The notes: a model not told the origin generated them from the letters alone. Positions 1 to 12,831 are shown, numbered from the stretch's first letter. The stretch: 60,000 nucleotides of DNA from Tubulanus polymorphus (GCF_964204645.1 NC_134032.1:2880916-2940915), one strand, 5' to 3'. Numbers and translations are program-made.

Positions 1-1386
1 TAATATCACTTTGATGTTGGATGCTGACATGAACATCAGCTGACATATTAACACCACAGGATATACTATACAGGTTGTAAAACTGACAAAATTTGCAAAG
101 GCTTTAGAATAAAATATGTTTCTACGGCGGGAGCTCTCAGCATTTTAGAGTACACGGTCTCAGATACGGCATAGGTCAAACTTGAGCGTTGTTTACAGTG
201 CACCATGTGGCCTACGGGAAGGTCTCCGCTCTGCTGCTATTTAGATTTTCGTGTGTGGTTTCAGCTGGCTACAATGCTATTCTTATCCCTTGTGGCAATC
301 GGCGGGAAATGCTAACATCTGGAACGAGTATCTACCATAAACGATACATGTATAAGCACAGTCCGCCAGTCTTCAGTTTTATATTTGGCCTCATGTGATC
401 TTTTGTTGAAGAATGAATGAAATACAATTTTGTGGTCTAAAAACGCCCGTGTCATTTACTTTAAATCATAGAACAAGTAAAGTTCTGCAAACTCATAAAC
501 CGAAAAGATCTTTCTTTTCAGTTTATGAGTTTTTTATATTCATCAACGCCTATAGAAATAAAAAGTAAATTCATTTTAGAAGGTTAAGGACATGTGCATA
601 TTCCAAAAAAAATTATGAAACAATAAAACGCACACTCATTTTTCAACTCAGATATATATTTTTATCGATAACAGGTAGGCCTAATACGTAATCCCCCGGT
701 TAATGTCCTTAGGTAAAGTTCCCGGATAAAAAACCGTCCAAATTTGATTTCACAGCAAAAGTCAATAAGATACTTATGTATATATATTCTTATATGTATG
801 TATATTCTTATGTTATGAAAAACTTTAATAGTTTTCAAAAATTTCAAATTTGCCGTGGTGTTTCACAATGTTCACCTTGGATAATCTGTGCCTTTTACCA
901 AGCTACGTGCATAAAAATGACATTATTTTAAACCTAATGCCTACTGTCTCATGATCATATTATAGAATGTTACATTGCGACTTAAGATTATTAGGTCATA
1001 TATGATGGCCCGAGGTGACTTAAAAAAAATCCACAAATATCTCGAGTACCCCGGCCCTGGGTTAATCTATGAAATGGGTGCCATGTTAGTAAATCGTGCC
1101 GTTTTGTCGAAAATTGTCTTCGTTTTGCGACTCATTTTATTTGTGGAAGAATTGATGAAAGTTGATCTAGCCCACGAGTAACGTTTCAGTGCTCGTAGAT
1201 CTAGCGAACTAACATGATCTTTGAAATCATCGATTTTGAAATAGAGATTGCTAACATTCAACAGCAAGCCCGCGCCAGGTTATACCGGAACGTATTTTAT
1301 ACGCTAAAACAGGTGGGGGTCATTAGGGGCCAGTGAAACAATTTTAGCTATAATGAATAGTGAAACGATTTTGTGACAAGATTTAT
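1..1386. other. Non-coding host DNA
   Basis: No open frame here is long or looks protein-like, and I recognise no RNA gene. The sequence is AT-rich with simple T and A runs. It is ordinary intergenic or intronic DNA as far as can be seen. Confidence 0.6.
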
Positions 1387-2130
1387 ATCGGTTTAGCGGT
1401 AAAAAGCCCCTAGGTAAAAATACCCAATTCTTCGAAGTAGCTACGTAAAAATCCCCCTCCTTTCGAATGCAGTCTAAGTAGATACAATCTTTAGGTTAAT
1501 CAATTCATATTATTGATACATACATCCAATTTATTCATATTATTCTGTGGAACACCATAAGGATATCATGAGCATACAAACTATAGTTTAAACTATTTGA
1601 ATTAAAACACTACAAATTAACAGTTCATTGATACTCAATTAGTACTTAAAGTGATCGCATAACTGAATGAAAAGGTTCATCGCACATTTCAAATACACTA
1701 GCTTAAATCTAAAATAGTTCAAATTAAATTACACTAGCTTAAATCTAAGATAGTTCAAATTAAAAGTACATTATTTCTAATAATTCATGGCATCGCACAG
1801 CTGAAATATACCACAAGTTAACAAGAGTTCACAGTTCAAAATATTCCAGTTCGAATTTTAAGATATTACAAATAAAAAGTTCATTATTCTTATTTATTCT
1901 AACAATTATTTATTTTATTCTAAGAATGTTCTTAAGAATTTATCGCAACAAAAGATTTCATTGCACAGTTTAAACATATTTCAGTCTCATTGCAAACGAA
2001 CAAAATTGGAGAAACATCTTGCTTTGAAATGTCCTTGAAATTCAACAAGTGGGGATTTTTACCTACTTTGAATATTTGTGGATTTTTACCTAGGGGATTT
2101 TTACCCAGGAGATTTTTACCTACAACCGAT
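1387..2130. mobile_element. Short inverted-repeat element (MITE-like)
   Basis: The two ends are inverted copies of one another. The left end reads ATCGGTTTAGCGGTAAAAAG; the reverse complement of the right end reads ATCGGTTGTAGGTAAAAATC. Both then carry further GGTAAAAATCCCC-type blocks. The 4-bp TTAT lies directly outside both ends (1383-1386 and 2131-2134), which could be a target duplication. The interior is non-coding and contains a 36-bp tandem duplication at about 1695-1766. I cannot assign a superfamily. Confidence 0.5.
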
Positions 2131-2134
2131 TTAT

Positions 2135-2370
2135 CAAGGGCGGATCCAGGGTCCTCTCTCGAGGGTGTTCCAAATTAAGAGCACTCAATAGGCCGAACTC
2201 AAAACAGAAGAAAGCGACATTTTGCCATGTGAATGAAGTTTAATATTTCACTAATATGACACAAAGTAACTTTTATACTAAACTTGTAATAGATTGAGGG
2301 ATAGTCCAGGAGCATGGACAAAGCTCGACGGTGTTCCGAAACCCCCGATACCCCCTGGATCCGCCTGCCT
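2135..2370. mobile_element. hAT-like MITE
   Basis: A perfect 12-bp inverted repeat GCGGATCCAGGG (2140-2151 and, inverted, 2353-2364) bounds about 230 bp of non-coding DNA. This terminal sequence is typical of hAT-type non-autonomous elements in invertebrates (family knowledge, from memory). No clear 8-bp target duplication was found. It sits immediately downstream of the preceding inverted-repeat element. Confidence 0.45.
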
Positions 2371-3795
2371 AATGCAATATCGATTGATAATAGTGAGAGG
2401 CACTGGTGCACGTGAATATATGATATAACATCAGCGTGATTTCGTGAATTTTGTGGTACATGTGAATCGTGAATTTCTCGACGAGCAGCAAATCGATCGA
2501 GGTGGGAATTCGAAAGTCATTTAGTCGGAATGGTTTTTATTGATATTTGCCTTTCTGAGGTTTTGAATGCCTTGAAGATGGGTTAATTTTATCCAATGAA
2601 AAATTAAGCAAGTTTCACATCAAACAACTACATCAAAACACCGAGTAAATTGCACATTAACCATAAAAAAAGAATTCATTGAGTGACTATGAGAATTATA
2701 GGCCTTTGGCATTAATCAATTTTGCCTATTGAGAACACGTGAACTCATTACATGATACGTCAAATTTAAGAAGATTTTACTGTTGAATTGAATGCGCCAT
2801 TTGCTAAATTACACATCATTAATAGAAAAAATTATGAAAAGTTATAAAGTAGATGCACAGTTTCTTCAATTAATACGTCAAATTTAGGAACATTTTAAAC
2901 TTAAAATGCAAATATAATTAAATCAAAGTAGAGCCATTATTTGTTATAAAATGTTTAAATTGTTATTAAAATATTTTACCAAGTTTGTTCTCTGGAGTTA
3001 TTATGATGTGAAATTAACTACATTACCAAGTGAGTAATGATAGACTGGGGACATTTTTTCCGGGGACAATTTTTCCCGGGGACATCTGACCATATACCGA
3101 ATAATGCGGACGCAACGTGCACAGCACGATTTTCAGCTCGTTACGGGGCCTATATAGCAAAACAATCAAGTTTATGATATATTATACATGTACTTTCTTA
3201 ATTTGTCTTTTTTATTTTATGAATAATCATGACATGTTATACACATAGATTTGATCTGCGAAACGATCTCTTCAGATAAAGGCCTATATTAGAATAATAT
3301 CTAAGATTATTTTCATGTTTCTCTTTATCATTTATGGCAGTTAAACCTGGTTGCTCTGGTCTGAGGAAGCTTCTCACCTATTATTTGTTATAAAATCAAC
3401 AAGCATTAGGCCTATGTTTGCTGAGATACTTAATGGCGACCTGATTATAGGCTACTCAAAGTTTGTTTTCTTGGCAATCTGGCATTATCCGTTGCCAGAG
3501 GCCTCAAACCTGTCACATGAATCTACGAGCATTTATGTCATTGAGATGATTGCTCGTGGCATGAATCCTTTCTAGAAAATATTATCTAAAGCTTGCAAAT
3601 CGACTCTGTATATGAAGGATTCACATATCACATTTGCACAATATCACGTATCATTTATTCTTTAAAGGTATGAATCATTCCACTTATTAGCCTACATTCA
3701 GACTAATTAAGATCTCACTTTAACTCAATCTACAACGTAGGATTTGAAATTCTGATTTTGGATTTGAAATTATTTTCTAAATTTCGACCTGAGTA
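2371..3795. other. Non-coding host DNA
   Basis: No gene recognised. At about 3045-3105 there is a GGGGACATTTTTTCC-type block that recurs, inverted, at about 29118-29160, so a small dispersed repeat is present. Nothing else stands out. Confidence 0.55.
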
Positions 3796-4808
3796 TATGA
3801 AAGGCTGAATCCAAGAACATGTTAACTTAGTAAATTTTATGATACAAAATTCTATCGTGGAATTTCTTCATTTATCTACAGTTAACGGATTAGAGTATTT
3901 TATTCGACTTCGTCGGGTCCTGTAGTCGTTTAGGTTGAAAATTATTCACTTTTCGGCACGGAAGCGATATACAACCGTGTTGGTCGCTATGATAGGGATT
4001 CCCTGTATATCTGCACCTTAAATCGGTACCTTTGTTGGTTCTAGCCCGCATTCGCATCGGAATTCAAGTATTGGTAACGTTATTACTCTGAATGCACTTC
4101 TGTCGTCGAATATGGTGCCACATATTAGTAGTTATTATTTTACGACAATTTGTGAAAAAGAGTTTAGTTGGAAAAAACTGATAATCATCTTAAATGATCA
4201 TTGGTTCATCGATTCAGCGAAGTTCAAACACCGTACATTTTGGCGTATTATTTTATTATTTTTCACATCCTCAAAGAGTATCTACAATATCTTCAGATCT
4301 TAACTGAGTCACTCTAAATAGAACTATACAGCGTGAGTAGAGTTTCTCAGTATGTTTATATTGTCACGTATCACTGCAAATCTGAAGCATATGTTGCTAC
4401 AGTGTATTTATAACAGGGAATCTGGCAAGCGATCTCAAAATGGTCACTTTTCAATAGCTGACTTTTAGAAACGATATGTTTTGGAGCAGCCGTTATAGTA
4501 GGAGTTACTATCACAAAGTCACTGTTTACAGGCGAGTGGTTTTACAGTCACCTCTACTGCTTGTGTGCACTATCGCAACCAGATGTTTTCATGGTCACTT
4601 TTCAATAGTAGACTATTCCAAACAGCCACTTTAGAAAACCAACCGAATTGAAAGGAATACAATTTCAGAGTGACTGTTTTGAAATGTATACTACTGGAAA
4701 AGTAGCCGATATAGTTAATTGCTTATTGTTCTCAAGTGACTACTAAGTAAAAGTAGACGTTTGGGCTCAAAAGTGCGATAGACATGTTCTTGGATTCAGC
4801 CTTTCATA
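3796..4808. mobile_element. TA-flanked inverted-repeat element (Tc1/mariner-like, non-autonomous)
   Basis: The ends are a perfect inverted repeat of about 27 bp beginning TATGAAAGGCTGAATCC; the opposite copy ends at 4808. The dinucleotide TA lies outside both ends (3794-3795 and 4809-4810), which fits TA-target elements of the Tc1/mariner type. The 1,013-bp interior has no transposase-like frame. It does contain repeated GGTCACTTTTCAATAG blocks (about 4440 and 4594) and many GTGACT motifs. It is a non-autonomous copy. Confidence 0.6.
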
Positions 4809-4810
4809 TA

Positions 4811-6856
4811 TGTTGCTTCTCTTCCCCAGCATTTGAATTGATTTAAACACAATTTTCGCTAATTTTTGGATGTTTTCAAGATTCGGTCAGGAAAATACTT
4901 TATTGAAAATTAATAGAATAATGAAAAAATTGCGTTTTCCCTGTTATCCTCCCATAATCCGTGCCCTCAAAAAGGCCTTAAGGATCATTCCGCCGGGTTT
5001 CTCCTAATGATCGAATAAAACAAGATCTAGCCATTAACTCAGTATCTAGGCCCCTAGTGATAAAGAATGCCTGCCCGCTTCTGGCGTTTATCTCACATGA
5101 TACGTTTTAGGCATAGCGCCTATGAATATACGGGTACATGATTGGTTGCGCACTACGCGATTGCATTGGAACTCCCACTCCACTCATTCCGCTCATTCCA
5201 CGAGCCGTTTCGCGTCCGCGTAAGTAAGGTTTTCTTTTAGAGTCTCGATTTAATTTTTCACACGAAGGCCAATTCACGTGAAAACAACATTGTTTTATCA
5301 TAAATTTGATCTAGATACCGGGTATTCGATTTGGATGATTGATTATCTGTATCATGCCTTGTGTTCAATTTTGAAATATTTTACCATTTCAGTCAAATTT
5401 TTGGGATTAAGGCGTGTGGTTATACTGAAGTTGATCTACAACATTAAGGAGATGGATTGTGGTAGCAGTGAAATAAGTTTGACGATATGTGAGTTGAAAA
5501 TATAATCATTATTTAGTCTAGCCTAGGCCTATTGTGCCATCTCGGGTGAGTTGCTCAGTCAAAAGTTGGTTAGAGCATGGACGTATATACGTCCATGGTT
5601 AGAGTAACCATAATGGATAGTTGACTTGTATCCGCCGGTTATCTTTAACCAACTTTTTCAAGAGCCTATAGACCTAGTCCAGTCCTCTCTTGGGAGGCGC
5701 TCGTCAAATCGTTTTAAATGGAGGCTACGCGCGTAGTGGTTGATTGAGTTTTCCCTAGGTGATAGATTGGTTGGATGTTAAAAATGCCCATATAATTCCG
5801 ACGGTACAAATTTATGACAATAAATATTAAAAGATAAAAAGTACCAGTACGTAATCGCAAACTTAGACAATAAATATAGGAAGTTAATGAAATCTTTAAA
5901 ATATGTGATATATGATATGATCAAGCGCTTAATAACGGGATTTAAGAAAAGAATATTTAAATTTCCTCTGCCGTCCCGAGGTTAATCCCTAAGTGAATAT
6001 TATCCGACACCTGAAATTGAAAATAAGTTATTTTTAATTGTTCGATATAGTGTTTAGGCCGTACCCTCCTTTATTCGCCTTCATAGGCCTGCAGCTTGTA
6101 GGCCTTTTTTTAAGAGCAGCTACATCCAATGAATTTCAAGTTGGCTTTGGAATTCTTTTTCGTCAGCTTTTCTCATTTAGACCAGGCCCTAATCGCTTTT
6201 GGAAAGCAATCGATCAAATCGGGGTGCATCTAGCAGGGGATCTTTAGAGAAAAAAGTGCAACGATTTGCACTCACGGATCACCGTACTGTACCGTTATGT
6301 ACGTCACGGCCACCGTAGAAGCGGTGTGTGGAGTATCCGCTTTAATAGGCCCTATTTAAGATCCTTCGATTGAATTTCTGCTAGAGCCTGCTGAGTTACA
6401 CGGCTACACGTGTTTTACCCCAGTGGTACCAGTTTCACATATCTAAAGTGTCACTTCAAGGGCTCGTAACATTATTAGGCCTAGCTAGCCGATTCATTTT
6501 GTTGTCCGACCTGCCTCCTCCGAGTCCACAAACAAAGTACGGTAAAAACAGAGCCACATCGAAAAAGTTAAAAGTAAGGACAAAACATGGTTTTATTATT
6601 ATTGTAGACGATTAGAGACTAGAGTGATGACTAATGTTTATGAGACCCATGCTCCTCGATTGGGTTGTCTCCCGGCCGCAGACCCTCCGATTGGTCTGCC
6701 TAACACCGTCCAAGACCTGGGCAGACAGGTTGCTGCTCGGCACTAGTCTATATCTAGCTATTATACAGGCCTAGGCCTATGAAAAATAGTAGGATAAATA
6801 GCAAATGAATATGAATTTAGGGCCTATTTATTTTTGAGATCAAAATCTGTCCTATA
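4811..6856. other. Non-coding host DNA
   Basis: No gene recognised on either strand. The only structure noticed is the hairpin at 5559-5660, listed separately. Several TAGGCCTA-type palindromes, common throughout the host part of the window, occur here. Confidence 0.5.
5559..5660. repeat. Hairpin with nested perfect palindrome
   Basis: The outer arms (AAAAGTTGGTTA at about 5561 and its complement at about 5646-5657) enclose a 22-bp stretch, 5576-5597, that is its own reverse complement: CATGGACGTAT followed by ATACGTCCATG. It could be a small foldback element. No function can be inferred. Confidence 0.5.
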
Positions 6857-6864
6857 GGCTAAGA

Positions 6865-7494
6865 GGTAAAAGTGCAGATCCGCACCTCTCTTAAAATGGT
6901 GCAATCAATTACATTAAATATCACTGATTCAGACCCAAAATGTCATCAGCAATTCAGTACACTGGTTTATTTTATGGTATCTTCACTAGAAAGTACATTT
7001 TTAGCCTGTATTTTGTCTCGAGATCGTCACGATTTTTGAACCGGACGCCATATTGGATGGGTCAATCTAAAGTGAAGATTTGTTTAGAATATTGCTGAAA
7101 CAATGTTTCATGACCCATTCATTTTGAGGAAGAAAATATAAATTTCTTGTCTATTTCAACGATGATATCTTGAAATTTGGTTTAGCATTAATAACCCCAG
7201 TGACAGTTGACAAAAATTTGATTAGTTTTATGTAGGCCTACTGATTACCCTCACATCGTTTCAGTTATAACTTAAGACAAATCTTAACTTTAGATTTCCT
7301 AATCCAATAAGGCATCCTACTGAAAGATCGTCACGATTCTGGGATAAAAACCGGGCCAAAAATCTGCTTTCTAGAAGAGATATCATAAAATAAATAACTG
7401 CATTGGATTCTGTGAGACATTCTGAAGTTAGAACAGTGATTTGTAATTCAGTAGATTGCGTCAATCACGAGAGGTGCGAATCTGCACTTTTACC
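6865..7494. mobile_element. hAT-like MITE with 8-bp target duplication
   Basis: The inverted termini start GGTAAAAGTGCAGATCCGCA on the left; the right end is its complement with one mismatch in that stretch. The flanks are GGCTAAGA (6857-6864) and AGCTAAGA (7495-7502), an 8-bp duplication with one mismatch, as produced by hAT transposases. There is no coding capacity inside the 630 bp. Two AGATCGTCACGATT blocks occur internally at about 7020 and 7325. Confidence 0.65.
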
Positions 7495-7502
7495 AGCTAA
7501 GA

Positions 7503-10088
7503 CACTTTGTGCCTGTGGTGCTGAACTACATTTTGTATAGGTGAACTGTAGAACAGCAGTAACAGTGCTGAGAGCTTAGCATAGTGTACCGTTACGCAGT
7601 GCATTGAAATCTGCATCTTCAATTTGATGGATTTAGCCTATTCAAATTAGGCCTACTCATTGATTCTTTGAAATAGGTTTATGCAATAGACAATAGATCC
7701 TTTTGCCTTCCTGGCCAGTTTCAAAGCTGAAGAACAATCAGGCATTGAGATATAACAGAAAATACACGCAGTTTCCTCAAAATTCAACAACGCATTTCTA
7801 TAGACGCTAGGCTATTTCTCAGCTGTCCGGTTAATGACGTTGCAGCGCGCCCCTGCTGATTTAGCCGATGCTGAACAGTAAGCGATGTAAACAACGAAAT
7901 GAGGTCAAAAATCATGTTATAAAATCACAAATTGCGCGTGAACTTAACATTTTTGAACAGAACGGTTGAAGATGAGTGTATAGATCAATAGAATACATCA
8001 TATTTTGAAATTAAAAAAAAGTGTCAGTTACCCTTTAAGAATAGTACCTGATACTGGGGTCAAAAAGTTTTTGTCAGGCCCCTCTGATGGTGTTTAAATT
8101 AAATAGGCCCTAGATGGAAAGTAGCGCGTCTGATTGGGTTAATACATAGACTGGTGGGTGCCTAGAGGGTTTGTGTTGGTGTGAGCTGTGCGGCGGGAAG
8201 CAATCAAACCCTGGCAAGTGAGGATCAGGGTGGATCTAGCTGTTATTTCTGACCATGTCAGAATTTGAAAAAAGGCATTTAAGAAAAAAGGCATCAGTGT
8301 CAATGATATCCTTTTTAAATAAATACATGTTTAGTGTAATTTTTTTAGCAAAAAAGTGCCTTTTTTAAGTAATCAAAATGACCAAGCTATGATGGAACTA
8401 TACCTTTTATCAAAAATTTTGTGATTTGGTAATTAGGCCAAATAAGGCCTAATTGGTAATTAGGCCTTGGCCTCATGCAGATAGTACAATGTCTAATGTC
8501 TATTTCGACCTGACTTGAGAGCATACCAGGTGGGCTACCTCAGTCAGTTTTGGAGGTACATACCTGATATAAGTCTTTTTAGGGCCAGAGAAGACTGGCA
8601 GTTGACCTAAAACATTAATTTCTAATAAATTCTTCACTGTAGGCCCCATTGAAGGATTGCTAAAAAGTCTGCATTGAAACCTGAAAGCACTGGCAGTTGA
8701 CCTATATATTAATTTTTAATCCATTTGTAACTAGGCCTATATTGAAAGGGGTAAAAGAGACACAATCACGACATTGATGAACATTATTTGAAGGGTTCAG
8801 ATTGGGAGCCTTTTGGTTGCCTTTTAAACAACTCGCTTTGAAACAACTCGCCTGGCCACGGAATTTCAAAAACGGGGAATTGATCGTAAAGTCGCCGTAC
8901 CCTATATCACTATCTACCCCGGCATTATGTTATTGTAAAAATCAATAGAACGTTTTCAAGGATGTTATTTCGGCGCCTTGAATTAAACATTTTTCATAAT
9001 TTGTGCTATCAGGCCTAGCTTTCCTAATAAAATCTTAAGTTCAGTCCTGCTTTATTGATCCTCACAAATAAATTGTTTGGAGTATTGGGACCTCGGAGTA
9101 TTGCGACTTCAGAGTAATGGGACCAGCTTTAACTACATTTTATCTAATGGATTTTCGGAGTAATGGGTCTTTCGGAGCAATGAGACGACCCCTTTTTAAG
9201 TTAACAGCAACAGACACGCCAAACTCTATCTTTATTCTAATTGAACTTTTTGTTCAGATTCCTGCCATAAATCATATTATTTAGAATCTGCCTAGAATAT
9301 CAGTAATTTACCAAATTTTATCCCTAATTATTAATTTTTTTTATAGCAATTGATAGTAAAGTGGGGTGTACACCGGTTTTCTCTGGTCATATCTAAAACA
9401 TTTTTATCCCTTTTAGAAAATTAGAATTCATAATGAGTTCCCTTCGATATGTACTTTCAGGTGGTGAATCAACTGATTGTACTGACACTAGCATAAGTCT
9501 GATAGGTAGGTAAGATTTTTTGGCACCAAATGTTGTGCTAGGTTCACAAGGCCTACACAATTTTTCATTGAGTAGGCCTAATTGAGCAACTGGAAACGAG
9601 GATGCCAAGCTATTTTGAAGTTGAGTCATGTCTTTGAACAATAAATATTGCTAGATTTTCCTCAACACAACTTGAATCTGAAGTTGAGAGAAATAGATGC
9701 TTTATTTCTCTCGAGAAAACTAGTTAATCAACATGCATTATAAATTAAATTTGAGTGTACATTTTCGTACTCTGAGATAGTTCATTGGGCTATATAAGAT
9801 GGAATTTAAAAAAAGAAATTTCTGGTATCAGGCGGTTTAGGATCTCCATGATATGCATGAATGCTTGACAACTGATGTCATTTTTATCTTTTTGGCAATT
9901 TCCTTTTGGGATTGCTTGTGACTGAAGTTTCTTGTTCATTCATCTCTGGGTAAAGAAACTGCTGCATTTGTGCTCAGAAGGAATTGTGTGAATTATGGTT
10001 GTGTGTGGTGAACAAATATTTTGACACCTAAGTTTATTTTTTTGGGGCCAAAATTTGAGAAATCAAGAACTTCTCAACTTCTCTTCAG
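7503..10088. other. Non-coding host DNA
   Basis: No exon-like or protein-like frame recognised. The stretch is AT-rich with scattered AGGCCTA palindromes (for example near 8440-8465) and a few T-rich tracts. It may be the upstream region or first intron of the split gene whose exons begin near 10.5 kb. Confidence 0.5.
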
Positions 10089-10130
10089 TTGTTGATGTGA
10101 CTCCAATGGGGGTGTTTTTTATAAGTTGGA
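10089..10130 (+). pseudogene. Decayed copy of a small exon
   Basis: After a splice-acceptor-like CTTCAG the sequence resembles the start of the exon at 12683-12751 (GATGTGACTCCAATG against GATGTGACTTCAATG). It then runs into sequence with no donor at the matching place. It is probably a broken duplicate of that exon. Confidence 0.35.
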
Positions 10131-10306
10131 TCACGGATTTGATGCACTTGAAAGAATTGCAAAGGCAAGAAAAGAATTAAAAAGCAAACATTCTTTTTCT
10201 CTCAAAGCATTGAACTCATTACTAAATAAGTGATCAGGGAGCGGGATAATAAAACTATCATGGAGGTCGTTTTGAGATAACAATACCCGAATATTGCCTA
10301 TTTATT

Positions 10307-10489
10307 GCCCACACACACATAACTGACGTCGCCATTTGTACAAGTGATGCTATTCACTGAACGAACCCGAGAAAATGTATCCATCCATTATGTGTGTGAT
10401 GTCAAAGGATGATGTGGCAGTGGAAAAGAATGATAAATGTTTGTTTTTATTTTCATGTGCTTTAAAATAAGGCGTTTTATGCATTGTAG
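10307..10489 (+). repeat. Duplicated intron unit, copy A
   Basis: This intronic segment runs from the CACACACACATAACTGACG block up to the acceptor of the exon at 10490. The same sequence, diverged, recurs at about 10610-10738 (continuing after the Helitron) and at about 12966-13191. These are copies of an intron-plus-exon unit that has been tandemly duplicated. Confidence 0.7.
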
Positions 10490-10585
10490 TTGCAGAAGGC
10501 AGTGTGATTTCGGAGAACATAGATGTCTCACTCATCAACGCCGATCAGGACTTAGAATTATCTGTAGCCTCACAGGAGAGTACTG
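10490..10585 (+). CDS. Acidic repeat exon, copy 1 (5' part of DUF7869-type gene)
   Basis: A 96-bp exon sits between GCATTGTAG (acceptor) and a GTAAGC donor. Read in phase 1 it encodes VAEGSVISENIDVS...DLELSVASQEST, an acidic, low-complexity peptide of about 32 residues. Near-identical exons follow at 11508 and 12832, with a truncated one at 13192. Both boundaries are phase 1, so any number of copies can be spliced in or skipped without changing frame. Its place in the downstream DUF7869 gene is inferred from matching strand and compatible splice phase; transcript evidence is lacking. Confidence 0.6.
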
Positions 10586-10738
10586 GTAAGCATTTTATTA
10601 CACAAGGTTTTATTGCCCACACACAAATAACTGACGTAATCATTTTGCAAGTGATGCTATTCACTGAACGAACCGAGAAAATGTATCCATCCATTGTGTG
10701 TGTGTGATGTCAAAAGATGATGTGGCAGTGGAAAATAA

Positions 10739-11314
10739 TCTATACTATAAAGGGGACTGTCATTTTTCGTTACCAGTTTGCGCGAAATCTCTTCGTTGTT
10801 CGGCAATGAAACTTGGCATGTGCATAGAGGGATGGTTTCTTATGGTAAAGATAACAACTTTTTTTGATCCAGGGTCTAATTTCACCTGCATTTAAATCCC
10901 CAAAATCCCAGTAGATTCCAGAAGTTGGAAGTAGATTGCGTGTACATGCGCATGTGCTGTGTTATCTGTTACTGCAGTGTTGTGTGGGGATGTTTTACTC
11001 AATTTGACCCGAATTTCACTGAACCATTTGTATCCGCTGCAAACCAGCCACTCTCAGTACGGGGTGAACAATAAATTTCTAAATAAATATTTATTGTAAG
11101 GCATAGTAAGGATCCAGGAATAAAGGGGTAGACATTCTCCAGGCTTCTGGGAGGAAATGTTGCTTGAGGGGCATGTTGAGAAAGGGGATTATTTCAGGGG
11201 AGGGAGGAAAAATCGCTTGAATTTAATTGGAAAGGTCAATCGGGATTTATTAGGCTGACATTTAAGAAGCCGCACATAATCTTCCAACCCATCGAAGATG
11301 GGTTTTTTTACTAG
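10739..11314 (+). mobile_element. Non-autonomous Helitron
   Basis: It begins TCTATACTATAAAGGGG and ends with a hairpin (AACCCATC, GAA, GATGGGTT), a T run and CTAG. It lies between A (10738) and T (11315), which is the Helitron signature: 5'-TC, a 3' hairpin followed by CTRR, A/T insertion and no target duplication. The 576-bp interior has no Rep/helicase frame. The host sequence around it is a paralogue of the intron units at 10430 and 13125, which lack the insert, so a pre-insertion site is visible inside the same window. Confidence 0.8.
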
Positions 11315-11507
11315 TTATAAATAGGCCTATTTGTTTTTATATCCGTATAGTATATGCTTAAGTATAAGGGGGGGGATAAGAATAAGATTTTTGTTTACAT
11401 CAAGAATCGGAAAATTTTTGCGGCGGATCCGTAATCCCACCTAATAATGAAAAACGGCCTTGAGTTATTTATAGGGATTACATGAAAATGATTTTTATGC
11501 ATTGTAG

Positions 11508-11612
11508 TTGCAGAAGGCAGTGTGATATCGGAGAACATAGACGTCTCAATTGTATCATTCATCAACGCTGATCAAGACTTAGAATTATCTGTAGCTGCTC
11601 AGGAGAGTACTG
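11508..11612 (+). CDS. Acidic repeat exon, copy 2
   Basis: This is a 105-bp version of the duplicated exon, with acceptor ATTGTAG and donor GTAAGC, phase 1 at both ends. It differs from copy 1 by three extra codons after the NIDVS segment and by a few substitutions. The frame is fully open and the splice sites are intact, so it can be a working exon. Confidence 0.6.
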
Positions 11613-12682
11613 GTAAGCATTTTTTTTAAAGTTTTCTGGATTTCTATGTCAGAGAACCCCGAGTCAACTTGGGGATCTACTTTTTTGCCGTAGTCCATCT
11701 GTACATGGAATCCACTTAATTTGGGATGTTTTGATGACACTAAGATGGATTTTTTGGAATTGGTTATAAGCCTACTTGTAGCTTATGTAGTCACATCTGC
11801 AGCCCAAATCTGGCACGATCATACTAAACCCCTCTTCGCAAAATCAGCATGTTAAAACCCAATGAATTTATTTGATATTAAGTGTGTATATGTTCTACTT
11901 ACATAAGAGCCCAGTATTGCAATGAAATTTAGCTGTATCAGAAACTCTTACCTATGCGATGGCATTATCCAAAAAAGTGTTTTTGTGGTTAGAATTCTTA
12001 GGCTTACAGATTCTTAAAGATCAAGTGTAGCCCAAGATAGCTTTTGTGTATAACAATAGATTATGTTACATAAATTCATAATTATCATTCTGGAGAAATT
12101 TTAGCTGTAATGAGTGATGGATTACTGAAATATAAAAAGACTGATAAGACTTATACTGACAATGAATGTACAGCGCACGTTGTGTTGTATTCACTGTAGC
12201 CCCCTCGACTTCATATGCATAGCGAGTAGTCAGTGCGCGTTCAGAAAATTTGCGCACCTGTTATTCATTTCTCAAATCCATATATTTATTGAAGTTCAGT
12301 ATTTATCGAAAAAATAACTTTTTTCTCCTGGTATATCTATGGAATGAGATCATAATAAGAATGTTGATGAATAGGCTACACTTGATCTTTAATGGTTTGC
12401 ATATAATAGTGAAATGTGAGGTATGAATGATAGGGACGAACCTTATATCTGATGGGTTGTAGGAGCAGTGTGTTATTACGTAATCAGCTAGGCTACCATT
12501 TTGACCTCATTACGTAGGAACAAGGATATTTTGAGGAAAATTTTGTAATGTTTTTATCTAATCGGGATAACTTTATAACTTTATTTTATTATCCTTTAGC
12601 TAGGGGGCAACCAATATCAAGTTATATGCTAATACATAAAGAAATTACTTAAAAATATGGACCCCATTTATTTTATTTTCAG
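11613..12682 (+). other. Intron-like non-coding DNA
   Basis: The stretch lies between the exon ending at 11612 (GTAAGC donor) and the exon starting at 12683 (TTTTATTTTCAG acceptor). No coding frame or RNA gene was recognised. Confidence 0.5.
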
Positions 12683-12751
12683 TTGATGTGACTTCAATGA
12701 ATGTGTTTTCAAGCACTCCGAATAAGAAAAGAAGCTCACCCCTACTTAAAG
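12683..12751 (+). CDS. Small exon of the split gene
   Basis: This is a 69-bp exon with a strong acceptor (TTTTATTTTCAG) and a GTATGT donor. In phase 1 it reads VDVTSMNVFSSTPNKKRSSP and a few more residues, a basic serine-rich linker. Phase 1 at both ends matches the neighbouring exons. Confidence 0.55.
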
Positions 12752-12831
12752 GTATGTATCACGACCAATTGCATGAATAACCTTTATCTTATTAACAGGG
12801 ATAACATGAAAATGATTTTTATGCATTGTAG

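Noticed and set aside
3045-3105. GGGGACATTTTTTCC block shared, inverted, with about 29118-29160
   Set aside because: Only a short, diverged dispersed repeat; ends could not be defined, so no element is called.
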